Of a DNA stretch of 64,000 bases, positions 35,593-43,656 are shown one piece after another; position 1 is the stretch's first letter; every line of letters begins with the position of its first letter. Below the pieces are notes generated by a model. It had not been told where the DNA came from. It made no database searches and saw only the letters and a list, made by a program, of their open reading frames with translations. Origin of the DNA: Pleomorphovibrio marinus (lineage in GTDB: Bacteria > Bacteroidota > Bacteroidia > Cytophagales > Cyclobacteriaceae). A program made the translations under genes and the position numbers. The stretch spans positions 1 through 64,000 of the forward strand of contig NZ_QCXY01000001.1 in NCBI RefSeq assembly GCF_003347495.1, given 5' to 3'.

Positions 35593-38500
35593 TTACTTGA
35601 AAATATACCTTAAACCTACCTGAGCATTCCAGGTTTGACCCAGGTTGATGATGGATTGGGTTACTGAGGTAGGATATACACCTGCTTGACCCTGTATGCT
35701 GTTTAATGTGAATTGACCATTGCCATTGGCATCAGCCCCAACGAAGTTCATCAAATTGTTTTGAATCACTTGCCTGCCTACTCCCCACGAATCTTTCAAC
35801 ATATTGCCCACGTTCAGGATGTCCAGGGAAATCTGAAGCTTGTGCTTGTTGGTATCTTTGGTAAGATGTAGATCCTGAATCAACCTGAAATCAAACCTGT
35901 GCAACCATGGAAGCATGGCACCGTTTCTTTCGGTTACCTGACCTCTCATGGTGCTAAGGTATGGGTCATTTTCAATGTATTGATCCAAAATTTCCCACTG
36001 TTCTTGAGCGGTTTGGGTGATCATTCCTCCTGAAACCCTATCAATAAGTTGGGCATCCTCAAAACTCTCCGGCACGTACATCAACCGAACACCTCCACCG
36101 TCACCGAAATTTCCGGAGTAGGTATAGCTGTACCTGCCTTGCTCACCGCCGTCGTAGAATAAAGAAATTTGTGTGTTGTTGTATTCGTTAAGTCCCTTGG
36201 TATTGAAAGAAACCAAACCCACAATCCTATTTGGCTGATCAAACCTGTTAAAACCGACTTCGGGGTTGTTACGATCACCCTGAACAGCATTTGGCCAAAG
36301 TGAAGCTGCCTGTGAACCACCTATTAGGCCAAAGTCCCTTTTTTGACTCCTAGTATAAGCTAAGCTTGTAAATATGCCACTACCCCAATCTTTCTGAAGC
36401 TGAAAGGTCAAAGCACTATAAGTACCTACATCTATATTGGTCAACAAGAAAAGCTCATTGATAGGGGTTCCACCTATTCCCTGTGAGTACCGGGGATACC
36501 CAACCCCTCCAATATTCACCACATCCCCAGTTGGGACACTTGCCAAGTTGGCAGCAAATGGGCTGTTGTAGTCCCTGGATAAAATCCCTTCCAAGGTGAA
36601 GACAAAGCCATCCCCAAATGTATAATCCCCTGCAAGGTTTGACCTCCAAGTTTGTGGCAATCTAAAGTTTTGATCCGTTACGTTTACGGAACTGGAAATT
36701 GCCGGCTCCTGCTCCGCAGGGTTGGGTCTATAAAAGTTGATGTCTGGCTGGAACCCCTGCCATTCTCCTTCAGCCCATTGATTTTGAGTTCTTCCGATAA
36801 AGCCCCTGGTTATTCCATTTGCGTTGATCTGATTTGATAAATGCACAAAAATGGGCCTTCCGGTAAACAGCCCGGTACCACCTCTCACCTGTAGGGAACC
36901 ATCACCCATGGCATCCCAGTTTAGTCCAAACCTAGGTGAAAACACTGGGTTTACAGGTGGGAATTGACTCACATCAGGAGTAATCATCTGCCCTGGGTTT
37001 CTGGGGTTTTCAACGGAAACGTTTAAAGCATCCAATCTGGGATTGCTCGGGGCGTCTATCGGATAGAAAGGCATGTCCACCCGCAGCCCTGCGGTCAACT
37101 TCAGGTCCCTGTTGACCTGATATTCGTCTTGAATATACAATCCCACCTGGCCAAACGCAGTCCTATCTGTTGGAAGTGTAAATGGATTATCGGCATCATA
37201 GGTAAAACCAATCGCAAAGCCATCAGGAACCACATTCTGATTCTGATTGATCACACTCTCCACAAAACTGTTATAGGAATTATATCTGTACCAGGAATCC
37301 CAAGTGGGGTTGAAGGCGTTGTCAAAGGTCATGTATTCAAAATTCAGACCCGCGGTAAAAGTATGGTTTCCTAAAAAGTAGTTGAAGTTATTCGTCAGGT
37401 TAAAAGTCTTGTTGTCTAGAAGATTCCCTCTGGTAAACAGCTCTGTCCCCATAGACATGTAATATAGTGGGTTTCCTGCTTCAAACTCTAACACCTCAAT
37501 CATTGGAAATTCCTGTCCTCCTGGTACACCCCTTTGGGTTACTGCACTGGTATACCCGATATTCAAAGAGTTGGCCATGTTATCGCCTAAAGTGGTGTTG
37601 AGCTCTGCTACTATAGACTGAACATTGTCCTCAGAAGTATAATGTGCATTCCTGAAAGTCAGCGCCTCGATTCCAAACCTATTGGTATTGGTAAATCTTT
37701 GGTCACCTGGCAATCCCCTGATGCTGTTTCCGTTGATGGTCACATCCCTTAATTGCTGGAACCTATTATACCTCACGGTAAGTTTGTTTCGGTCGTTCAC
37801 ATTGTAATCCAACCTGAAATTTAACCTAGTGGCATCATCTGTGAAGGGGATGTTTTCGTAAGCCCCTGTTTGATAACCATAAAGGCTGGAGAGTTGTTGG
37901 CTTACAAACTCAGCTCTATCTGCAGGTACCCTGGACACCACTTGGTTATCCGGAAGCAGCCCCTGCTCAGGTCTAGCAGCCAATCGGTTATCACCTGGGA
38001 GATCATTTACCTCCATCTCCGCACTAACAAAAAAGAATAGTTTGTCTTTGATAATCGGGCCACCGAAAGCTACCCCGTGGATATTGGTCCTTGAATCAGA
38101 AAAAGGAACTTCTCTGCCTCCGTTAACCGTGATTCCCTGAAGCCGGTCGTTTCTAAACAAGGTATATGCCGTTCCTCTCCATACGTTGGTTCCTGATTTG
38201 GTGATGGCGTTTACGTTTGCCCCTGTAAAACCACTCTGAGTAACGTCATAGGGAGCTATATTTACCTGAACCTCATCAATGGCATCTAAAGATATAGGGT
38301 TTCCACCTGCAAATTGACTGTCCCCTAAACCAAAGTTGTTGTTATAAATGTTGCCATCGATAGTGTAGTTATTATACCTCTGGTCTGCACCTCCAAAGCT
38401 TGTACCGTTACTTTGGGGAGTAAGTCTTGTGAAATCATTGATGCCCCTATTAATGGTGGGCATGGAATTAATTCTTTCATTGTTAAGCGAAGTAGAAGCA

Positions 38501-38910
38501 CCTGTTCTGTCGGAGTTCATTATGGCATCCCTTCTACCGCTGATTTCAATTGCCTCTAGTTCCACTCCATCCGACAGAATGGAGTTTAGAGTATATTTCT
38601 GCCCTAAAGAAAGCGTGATGTCAGAATATTCCCTTTCCTCAAATCCCACGAAGGAAATCGTCACAGTATAAGGCCCCCCCACTCTCATGTTGGGTAAATT
38701 AAACCTGCCATCCATGTTTGTGACAGCTCCATAGCGCGTTCCAGAGGGCTCGTGTGTAGCCACCACATTGGCTCCAGGCAAAGTCTCACCGGTGTCATCT
38801 GATACTGTCCCCTGCATACTTGCCGTAGTCACCCCTTGGGAGAATACAGTTCCTGAAATTAGCAGGAGAGTAAGCAGAGGAAAAAGATACTTCAGTAATT
38901 GTTGTTTCAT
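35593..38910 (-). CDS. TonB-dependent receptor, Oar-like
   Basis: This 1105-residue outer-membrane receptor has a signal peptide (1-25), a carboxypeptidase-regulatory-like beta-sandwich (about 28-115, MQGTVSDDTGETLPGANVVA), a plug (about 125-245, with INSMPTINRGINDFTRLTPQ) and a 22-strand-type barrel to the C-terminal GLRYIFK. The plug wording matches Oar-like receptors of Bacteroidota rather than SusC. There is no SusD neighbour; a two-FAS1 lipoprotein takes that place 21 bp downstream. The ligand is unknown. A TACCTTTG promoter box lies 65 bp upstream. Confidence 0.92.
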   Translation of the reverse strand: MKQQLLKYLFPLLTLLLISGTVFSQGVTTASMQGTVSDDTGETLPGANVVATHEPSGTRYGAVTNMDGRFNLPNMRVGGPYTVTISFVGFEEREYSDITLSLGQKYTLNSILSDGVELEAIEISGRRDAIMNSDRTGASTSLNNERINSMPTINRGINDFTRLTPQSNGTSFGGADQRYNNYTIDGNIYNNNFGLGDSQFAGGNPISLDAIDEVQVNIAPYDVTQSGFTGANVNAITKSGTNVWRGTAYTLFRNDRLQGITVNGGREVPFSDSRTNIHGVAFGGPIIKDKLFFFVSAEMEVNDLPGDNRLAARPEQGLLPDNQVVSRVPADRAEFVSQQLSSLYGYQTGAYENIPFTDDATRLNFRLDYNVNDRNKLTVRYNRFQQLRDVTINGNSIRGLPGDQRFTNTNRFGIEALTFRNAHYTSEDNVQSIVAELNTTLGDNMANSLNIGYTSAVTQRGVPGGQEFPMIEVLEFEAGNPLYYMSMGTELFTRGNLLDNKTFNLTNNFNYFLGNHTFTAGLNFEYMTFDNAFNPTWDSWYRYNSYNSFVESVINQNQNVVPDGFAIGFTYDADNPFTLPTDRTAFGQVGLYIQDEYQVNRDLKLTAGLRVDMPFYPIDAPSNPRLDALNVSVENPRNPGQMITPDVSQFPPVNPVFSPRFGLNWDAMGDGSLQVRGGTGLFTGRPIFVHLSNQINANGITRGFIGRTQNQWAEGEWQGFQPDINFYRPNPAEQEPAISSSVNVTDQNFRLPQTWRSNLAGDYTFGDGFVFTLEGILSRDYNSPFAANLASVPTGDVVNIGGVGYPRYSQGIGGTPINELFLLTNIDVGTYSALTFQLQKDWGSGIFTSLAYTRSQKRDFGLIGGSQAASLWPNAVQGDRNNPEVGFNRFDQPNRIVGLVSFNTKGLNEYNNTQISLFYDGGEQGRYSYTYSGNFGDGGGVRLMYVPESFEDAQLIDRVSGGMITQTAQEQWEILDQYIENDPYLSTMRGQVTERNGAMLPWLHRFDFRLIQDLHLTKDTNKHKLQISLDILNVGNMLKDSWGVGRQVIQNNLMNFVGADANGNGQFTLNSIQGQAGVYPTSVTQSIINLGQTWNAQVGLRYIFK

Positions 38911-38974
38911 CGTTATGTAGTTAGATGTTTAAAATTTAACGCTTTCAAGTTTCTCTATCAGGTAAATTTTACCA

Positions 38975-38982
38975 CAAAGGTA
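38975..38982 (-). promoter_or_regulatory. TACCTTTG -7 box upstream of the TonB receptor
   Basis: A perfect TAnnTTTG on the minus strand, 64 bases before the receptor ATG, gives a leader of about 57 bases. There is no clear -33 TTG. The remainder of the 368-bp divergent gap (38911-39278) holds nothing else I can name; a 60-codon minus-strand frame there looks spurious. Confidence 0.4.
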
Positions 38983-39278
38983 TAGGGTCAATTTGGGATT
39001 GCTTTTTTGGAATTGTTAAGTTTTGCGGTTCGGGAACAAAAGTAATTAACAATTCCATAACTTATAAACTTACAGATAGTTTTTACTTTATGATTTATCC
39101 ACGCTTTTTCCAACTAAAATTTCCTGCAACGACAGCCTAACGATGGATAATTTCAAGTTTTGAATCATATGTCCTTTTTTACTTAGAAGTAATTTTTTCA
39201 GTGCCTTCATCGAAATGGGCAGTACAATCCAGCCCAGTGAATTTCTTTTTATATTTAAACCCCCAACCAATCACAGAA

Positions 39279-39974
39279 ATGATGCAAAGAAAAGGAGTTC
39301 TTTGGCTCTATGTTTTTCTATTCCTGGCCATGATAGATATGACCTTGCTCATCCAAGGTTTTTTCAAATTGAGGATTTTCACTAAACCTTTATTAATGTT
39401 GCCCCTGCTTTTTTACTTCCTATATACTACCAAGTTGATCAAAGGCAGCTTGTTGAGAAAGTGTGTAGCTGCAGCCTTAGTTTTTGCCTCCATTGGGGAC
39501 ACCTTGCTGTTGTTCCCAAATTTGTTTTTGTATGGCATGGGTGCCTTTTTTATGACGCATTGTTGCTACATAATTGCCTTCAAACTTACCCAAAACCACT
39601 CTTTCAACCCCTTGCAAGTAAATTTTGTGAAAATGTTTCTTTATAATTTACCCATCTATATCGGGGCGGCCTTTGTGTATTTCCTGATTCACACCAACCT
39701 ACAGGACTTAAAAATCCCTGTAATTATTTATCTCCTTGCGATAGTAATGATGGCTACTTTAGCTAGAGAACGGTACGGAAGGACAGATCCTTCAAGCTTT
39801 TGGCAGGTCTTTATTGGGGCCATTCTTTTTTTAATTTCGGATGCCATCCTGGCCCTAGATATGTTTTTTAAACCTTACCCAGAAGCTGGGATTTTAATTA
39901 TGGGAACCTATTTGGTAGCTCAGTTACTGATACTAATGGGCATAAGAAGTCATCTAATTACCATGAAAAAATAA
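39279..39974 (+). CDS. YhhN/TMEM86 family membrane protein (lysoplasmalogenase-like)
   Basis: This 231-residue protein has about eight membrane helices. The YhhN pattern is visible: FTKPLLMLPLLFYFL at the first helices, FASIGDTLLLFP with the conserved Asp, GMGAFFMTHCCYIIAF, and the late GAILFLISDAILALDMF with a second conserved Asp. Animal members hydrolyse the vinyl-ether bond of lysoplasmalogens; bacterial function is less clear. Two ATGs are adjacent (39279, 39282), and the frame open to 39201 would add an unlikely 26-residue lead. A strong terminator follows directly. Confidence 0.85.
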   Translation: MMQRKGVLWLYVFLFLAMIDMTLLIQGFFKLRIFTKPLLMLPLLFYFLYTTKLIKGSLLRKCVAAALVFASIGDTLLLFPNLFLYGMGAFFMTHCCYIIAFKLTQNHSFNPLQVNFVKMFLYNLPIYIGAAFVYFLIHTNLQDLKIPVIIYLLAIVMMATLARERYGRTDPSSFWQVFIGAILFLISDAILALDMFFKPYPEAGILIMGTYLVAQLLILMGIRSHLITMKK

Positions 39975-39975
39975 A

Positions 39976-40012
39976 AAATCGGCCCTCTGGGTAAAACCAT
40001 TAGGGCCGATTT
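39976..40012 (+). terminator. Terminator after the YhhN gene
   Basis: An 11-bp stem (AAATCGGCCCT with AGGGCCGATTT) and a 15-base loop immediately follow the stop codon, with A- and T-rich flanks. The rest of the gap to aspS (40013-40193) shows nothing else. Confidence 0.8.
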
Positions 40013-40193
40013 AAAGGACTGCTTTTTACTATACCTGAGTTTATTGGTACTTCATAGGTACTACTGGGTGTAAAATGGATTGAATGGTAAAATTTCTCTA
40101 CAGATTTTATTCTGCTAAAGGATGTTGAGCACCTTATTAATGCAAACAGAGTTCTTTGTAAAAAGACTTTTACTACTTTTTCCCGAAAACAGA

Positions 40194-41954
40194 CTACAAG
40201 GGCTTTTTTTTCAATAGTTGGATAGAGAGCTCTTCCAATTGATCGTCCGAAATTTTTGAAGGAGAATCAATCATTACGTCCCTACCGCTGTTGTTTTTGG
40301 GGAAAGCTATATAATCCCTAATGGAATCGGTGCCACCAAATATGGCACATAGCCTATCAAAACCAAAAGCGATTCCGCCATGGGGCGGAGCACCGTATTC
40401 AAATGCCTCCATTAAGAATCCGAATTGGGCCTTTGCCTCCTCCTCGGTAAAGCCCAGGTTTTTAAACATCAGCTCTTGAAGTTGCTTGTCATGAATTCTA
40501 ATAGAGCCCCCACCAATCTCCACACCGTTGATGACTAAATCGTAAGCATTTGCCCTTACTCTTCCTGGATCCGAGGCCAGCAGTTCCACATCTTCTATTT
40601 TAGGGGATGTGAATGGGTGGTGCATGGCATGGTAGCGATGGGTTTCTTCATCCCATTCCAACAAGGGAAAGTCCAGCACCCAAAGTGGTTTATAGTCGCT
40701 CTTGTCTCTTAATCCCAGCTCTTCCCCTAGTTTAAGCCTGAGTTCAGAAAGCTGCTTCCTCACTGCGTTTTCCTCCCCAGACAAAACCAGTAACAGGTCC
40801 CCTTGTGCGGCACCCATCTTGTTTGCCCATTGAGCTAAAGCCTGCTGATCAAAAAACTTATCGACCGAAGACTTAAAGGAACCATCTTCATTACACTTAA
40901 CATATACCAATCCTTTGGCACCTATTTGGGGTCTCTTTACCCAATCCGTCAAAGCATCCAACTGCTTGCGGGTATGGGTAGCTGCACCTTTAGCACAAAT
41001 CCCCACTACCAACTCTGCATCGTCAAAAACCTTAAACCCCTGGCCTTGGGCTACATCATTAAGTTCCACAAACTTCATCTCAAAACGGGTGTCTGGCTTG
41101 TCATTGCCATACTGTCGCATTGCCTCCGAATAATCCATACGAGCAAATTCCCCAAGTTCAAGCCCCTTTACCTCACGGAACAAATGCCGGATCAAGCCTT
41201 CAAAGGTTTGTAAAATATCCTCTTGATCCACAAATGACATCTCGCAGTCAATTTGCGTAAATTCCGGTTGGCGGTCTGCTCTCAGGTCTTCATCCCTAAA
41301 ACACTTAACAATCTGAAAATACCGGTCAAACCCGCTGACCATTAAAAGTTGCTTAAAGGTCTGAGGGGATTGGGGCAGGGCATAAAACTCCCCTTGGTTA
41401 ATCCTGCTGGGCACCACAAAATCCCTGGCCCCTTCTGGGGTGGACTTGATTAACACCGGTGTCTCCACCTCCATGAAACCCTCCACATCCATGTATCTCC
41501 TGGTTTCCTGCATCATCCTATGCCTCAATTGTAGCTTTTTTCGCACATTTGGCCTACGGAGATCCAAATACCGAAACTTCATCCTTAAATCCTCGCCTCC
41601 ATCGGTCTCATCTTCGATAATAAAGGGAGGAACCTTAGCCTTATTTAATATAATGATTTCTGAGGCCTTGACCTCTATATCTCCCGTTGGGAGTTTATCG
41701 TTTTTGGAGGTTCTTTCAATTACTGTCCCTTTGGCCTGGACCACAAACTCCCTACCCAAGGAGGCCGCTTTCTCCAAAAGGGACTTGTCTGCATCCCCTT
41801 CTTCAAAAATAAGTTGGGTGACTCCGTATCGGTCCCTCAGGTCCACCCATATGAGCCCCCCTTTGTTCCTCACCCTTTGCACCCACCCGGCAAGGGTTAC
41901 TTCTTTATCAATATTTTCCAGTCTTAGTTCTCCACAAGTATGGGTTCTCAGCAT
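40194..41954 (-). CDS. aspS: Aspartyl-tRNA synthetase
   Basis: This 586-residue class II synthetase has an N-terminal OB-fold anticodon domain (1-110, with [20 protein letters not shown]). Motif 1 and motif 2 include [20 protein letters not shown], then the bacterial GAD insertion (about 290-420). Motif 3 is [16 protein letters not shown], with C-terminal DYIAFPKN. The length is standard for the bacterial type. It is a monocistronic gene with a TATCTTTG promoter box 32 bases ahead of the ATG, divergent from the M23 peptidase gene. Confidence 0.97.
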   Translation of the reverse strand: MLRTHTCGELRLENIDKEVTLAGWVQRVRNKGGLIWVDLRDRYGVTQLIFEEGDADKSLLEKAASLGREFVVQAKGTVIERTSKNDKLPTGDIEVKASEIIILNKAKVPPFIIEDETDGGEDLRMKFRYLDLRRPNVRKKLQLRHRMMQETRRYMDVEGFMEVETPVLIKSTPEGARDFVVPSRINQGEFYALPQSPQTFKQLLMVSGFDRYFQIVKCFRDEDLRADRQPEFTQIDCEMSFVDQEDILQTFEGLIRHLFREVKGLELGEFARMDYSEAMRQYGNDKPDTRFEMKFVELNDVAQGQGFKVFDDAELVVGICAKGAATHTRKQLDALTDWVKRPQIGAKGLVYVKCNEDGSFKSSVDKFFDQQALAQWANKMGAAQGDLLLVLSGEENAVRKQLSELRLKLGEELGLRDKSDYKPLWVLDFPLLEWDEETHRYHAMHHPFTSPKIEDVELLASDPGRVRANAYDLVINGVEIGGGSIRIHDKQLQELMFKNLGFTEEEAKAQFGFLMEAFEYGAPPHGGIAFGFDRLCAIFGGTDSIRDYIAFPKNNSGRDVMIDSPSKISDDQLEELSIQLLKKKPL

Positions 41955-41985
41955 ACAATTAGGCTTTTAGATTGAGATGAATCAA

Positions 41986-41993
41986 CAAAGATA
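41986..41993 (-). promoter_or_regulatory. TATCTTTG -7 box of aspS
   Basis: A perfect TAnnTTTG on the minus strand 31 bases before the aspS start codon. The expected transcription start leaves a leader of about 25 bases. The -33 element is weak (TTTAG instead of TTTG). Confidence 0.5.
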
Positions 41994-42094
41994 ATCATTC
42001 ACTTTTGAGTTTGCTAAATTGATTTTTAAAGTTTACCAGATGACTAAATCAATTTTTTTCGGGCCGTTTCTTGGATATTCTGGAAAAAATACCG

Positions 42095-42129
42095 TTTTTT
42101 TGTAAAAGTTTAGTTGATCAATAACATTT
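42095..42129 (+). promoter_or_regulatory. Candidate promoter of the M23 peptidase gene
   Basis: A TTTTTTTG -33 element (42095-42102), an exact 19-bp spacer and TAACATTT (two differences from TAnnTTTG) lie 17 bases before the ATG. Confidence 0.4.
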
Positions 42130-42146
42130 AAAACTATTTAAAAAGC

Positions 42147-43433
42147 ATGAATATAGGGAGGATTTTTTTGTGGGCGTTGGTAGTATTTGCTTTAAGTTAC
42201 AGTTATTATTATTTCCAGATTAAGGATATTGAAATAGCAAAAGAACCAAGAGAAAAGGAAGATTTGGTAGAGGAAATCACTGAAGTGGCTGAACAGTTGC
42301 TCTTTGGGATCAATGTGGATAGTTTAGAAGTGATAGAAGGAGTAGTGGAAAGAAATCAAACCCTTTCCAGCATCTTGTCCCCTCTGAACGTGTCCTTTCA
42401 AACCATTGACTTGATTGCTAAAAAGTCAAAGGAAGTATTTGACGTAAGGAGAATTGGTTTCAACAAAAAATACACGGTGCTAACACCCAAAGACACCTTG
42501 CAGCCTCAATATTTTATCTATGAACCAAACCCCATGGAGTATGTGGTCTTCAAATTGGATCAGGATGAGGAAATCGAAATCTACAAGGAAAACAAACCCC
42601 TGGAAATTAATAAAAGGGAAGTAGGGGGAGTTATTTCCAAATCACTCTATGTAAACATGGTCGAGCTGGGGTTATCTCCTGACTTGATTGACTTATTTGC
42701 AGACCTTTATGGTTGGACAGTTGATTTTCAGAGGTTGCAAAAAGGGGACAAGTTTAAAGTAATATTTAACGAGCAGCTGATCGATGGCCAGGTAGTGGGC
42801 ATAGAAAGTATAGAAGCGGCCTATTTTGAACATATGGGGGACGGTACACACGCTATCCCTTTTGTGCAAAACGGAGAACTTTCCTTTTTTGATGAGGAAG
42901 GGGAAAGCTTGAAAAAAGCCTTTTTAAGAGACCCCCTTAAATTTACAAGGATTAGTTCAAGGTACAACCTCAACCGTTTTCACCCTGTCCAAAAAAGGTA
43001 CAAACCCCATCTTGGAACGGACTACGCGGCACCTACAGGGACGGAAATCCGATCCGTAGGTGATGGTACCATAGTGGAAGCCAGGTACACTGCCGGAAAC
43101 GGGAATTACGTTAAAATCAGGCACAATGGCACCTATACCACCCAATACCTGCATATGTCGAAATTTGGCAAAGGTGTTAAAGCAGGAACTAGGGTAAAGC
43201 AGGGCCAAGTAATCGGTTATGTAGGTAGCACAGGCCTGGCCACGGGCCCCCACCTCTGCTTCAGGTTTTGGAAGCACGGAAAACAGGTAGATTGGTTGAA
43301 AGAAAAAATACCACCGGCAGAGCCTATTGAAAAGGAAAACCAAGAGGAGTTTGAGAGAAAGTTGAATGAAATAAGGCAAACTCTCGCAGCAATTCCCTAC
43401 TCTGAGCCTGTAGAACTATTGACAAGCAACTGA
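42147..43433 (+). CDS. M23 family (LytM-type) murein endopeptidase
   Basis: This 428-residue envelope protein has an N-terminal membrane anchor (residues 4-21), an OapA-like/LysM-like region (about 60-260) and a C-terminal LytM domain (about 285-390). The zinc site starts with HLGTD (HxxxD), then YLHMSKFGKGVKAG. The usual HxH closing motif reads GPHLCFRFW, that is HxC, so the second histidine is cysteine. I believe this variant occurs in related Bacteroidota proteins, but activity should be checked. The family cuts peptidoglycan cross-links during growth or division. The gene is alone; a weak GGGA..GGGG hairpin at 43452-43480 may end its transcript. Confidence 0.9.
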   Translation: MNIGRIFLWALVVFALSYSYYYFQIKDIEIAKEPREKEDLVEEITEVAEQLLFGINVDSLEVIEGVVERNQTLSSILSPLNVSFQTIDLIAKKSKEVFDVRRIGFNKKYTVLTPKDTLQPQYFIYEPNPMEYVVFKLDQDEEIEIYKENKPLEINKREVGGVISKSLYVNMVELGLSPDLIDLFADLYGWTVDFQRLQKGDKFKVIFNEQLIDGQVVGIESIEAAYFEHMGDGTHAIPFVQNGELSFFDEEGESLKKAFLRDPLKFTRISSRYNLNRFHPVQKRYKPHLGTDYAAPTGTEIRSVGDGTIVEARYTAGNGNYVKIRHNGTYTTQYLHMSKFGKGVKAGTRVKQGQVIGYVGSTGLATGPHLCFRFWKHGKQVDWLKEKIPPAEPIEKENQEEFERKLNEIRQTLAAIPYSEPVELLTSN

Positions 43434-43598
43434 GCTGAAATTTCTAGAGATGGGATGGGGGTATTAATTCCCCTGTCCCTTTAAGGAAGTATTTAAAAAA
43501 AGCAACAAATCAAATCCTGATAAAGAAAAGTTGATTTGGTTTAGCTTTGATCAACTTCTAATATTTATGACCTTAATCACGGGCCATACCCAAAAAAG

Positions 43599-43633
43599 AA
43601 AGGGACTCTATTTCGAAAATAGAGTCCCTTTTT
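43599..43633 (-). terminator. Strong terminator after the OmpA gene
   Basis: A long stem (AAAGGGACTCTATTT with AAATAGAGTCCCTTT) with a tiny CG-type loop and a T-run lies 24 bases past the OmpA-protein stop. It ends the T9SS cargo-PorP-OmpA transcript and can work in both directions. Confidence 0.88.
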
Positions 43634-43656
43634 ATTATTCTGTTTTACGGGATTGC

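Noticed and set aside
39088-39270. 60-codon minus-strand frame in the divergent gap upstream of the YhhN gene
   Set aside because: No promoter, no recognisable features, and the region is AT-rich intergenic sequence.
43452-43480. GGGA-GGGG/CCCC-TCCC hairpin after the M23 gene
   Set aside because: Contains a mismatched internal TG/TG pair and no strong T-run; kept only as a note in the gene entry.
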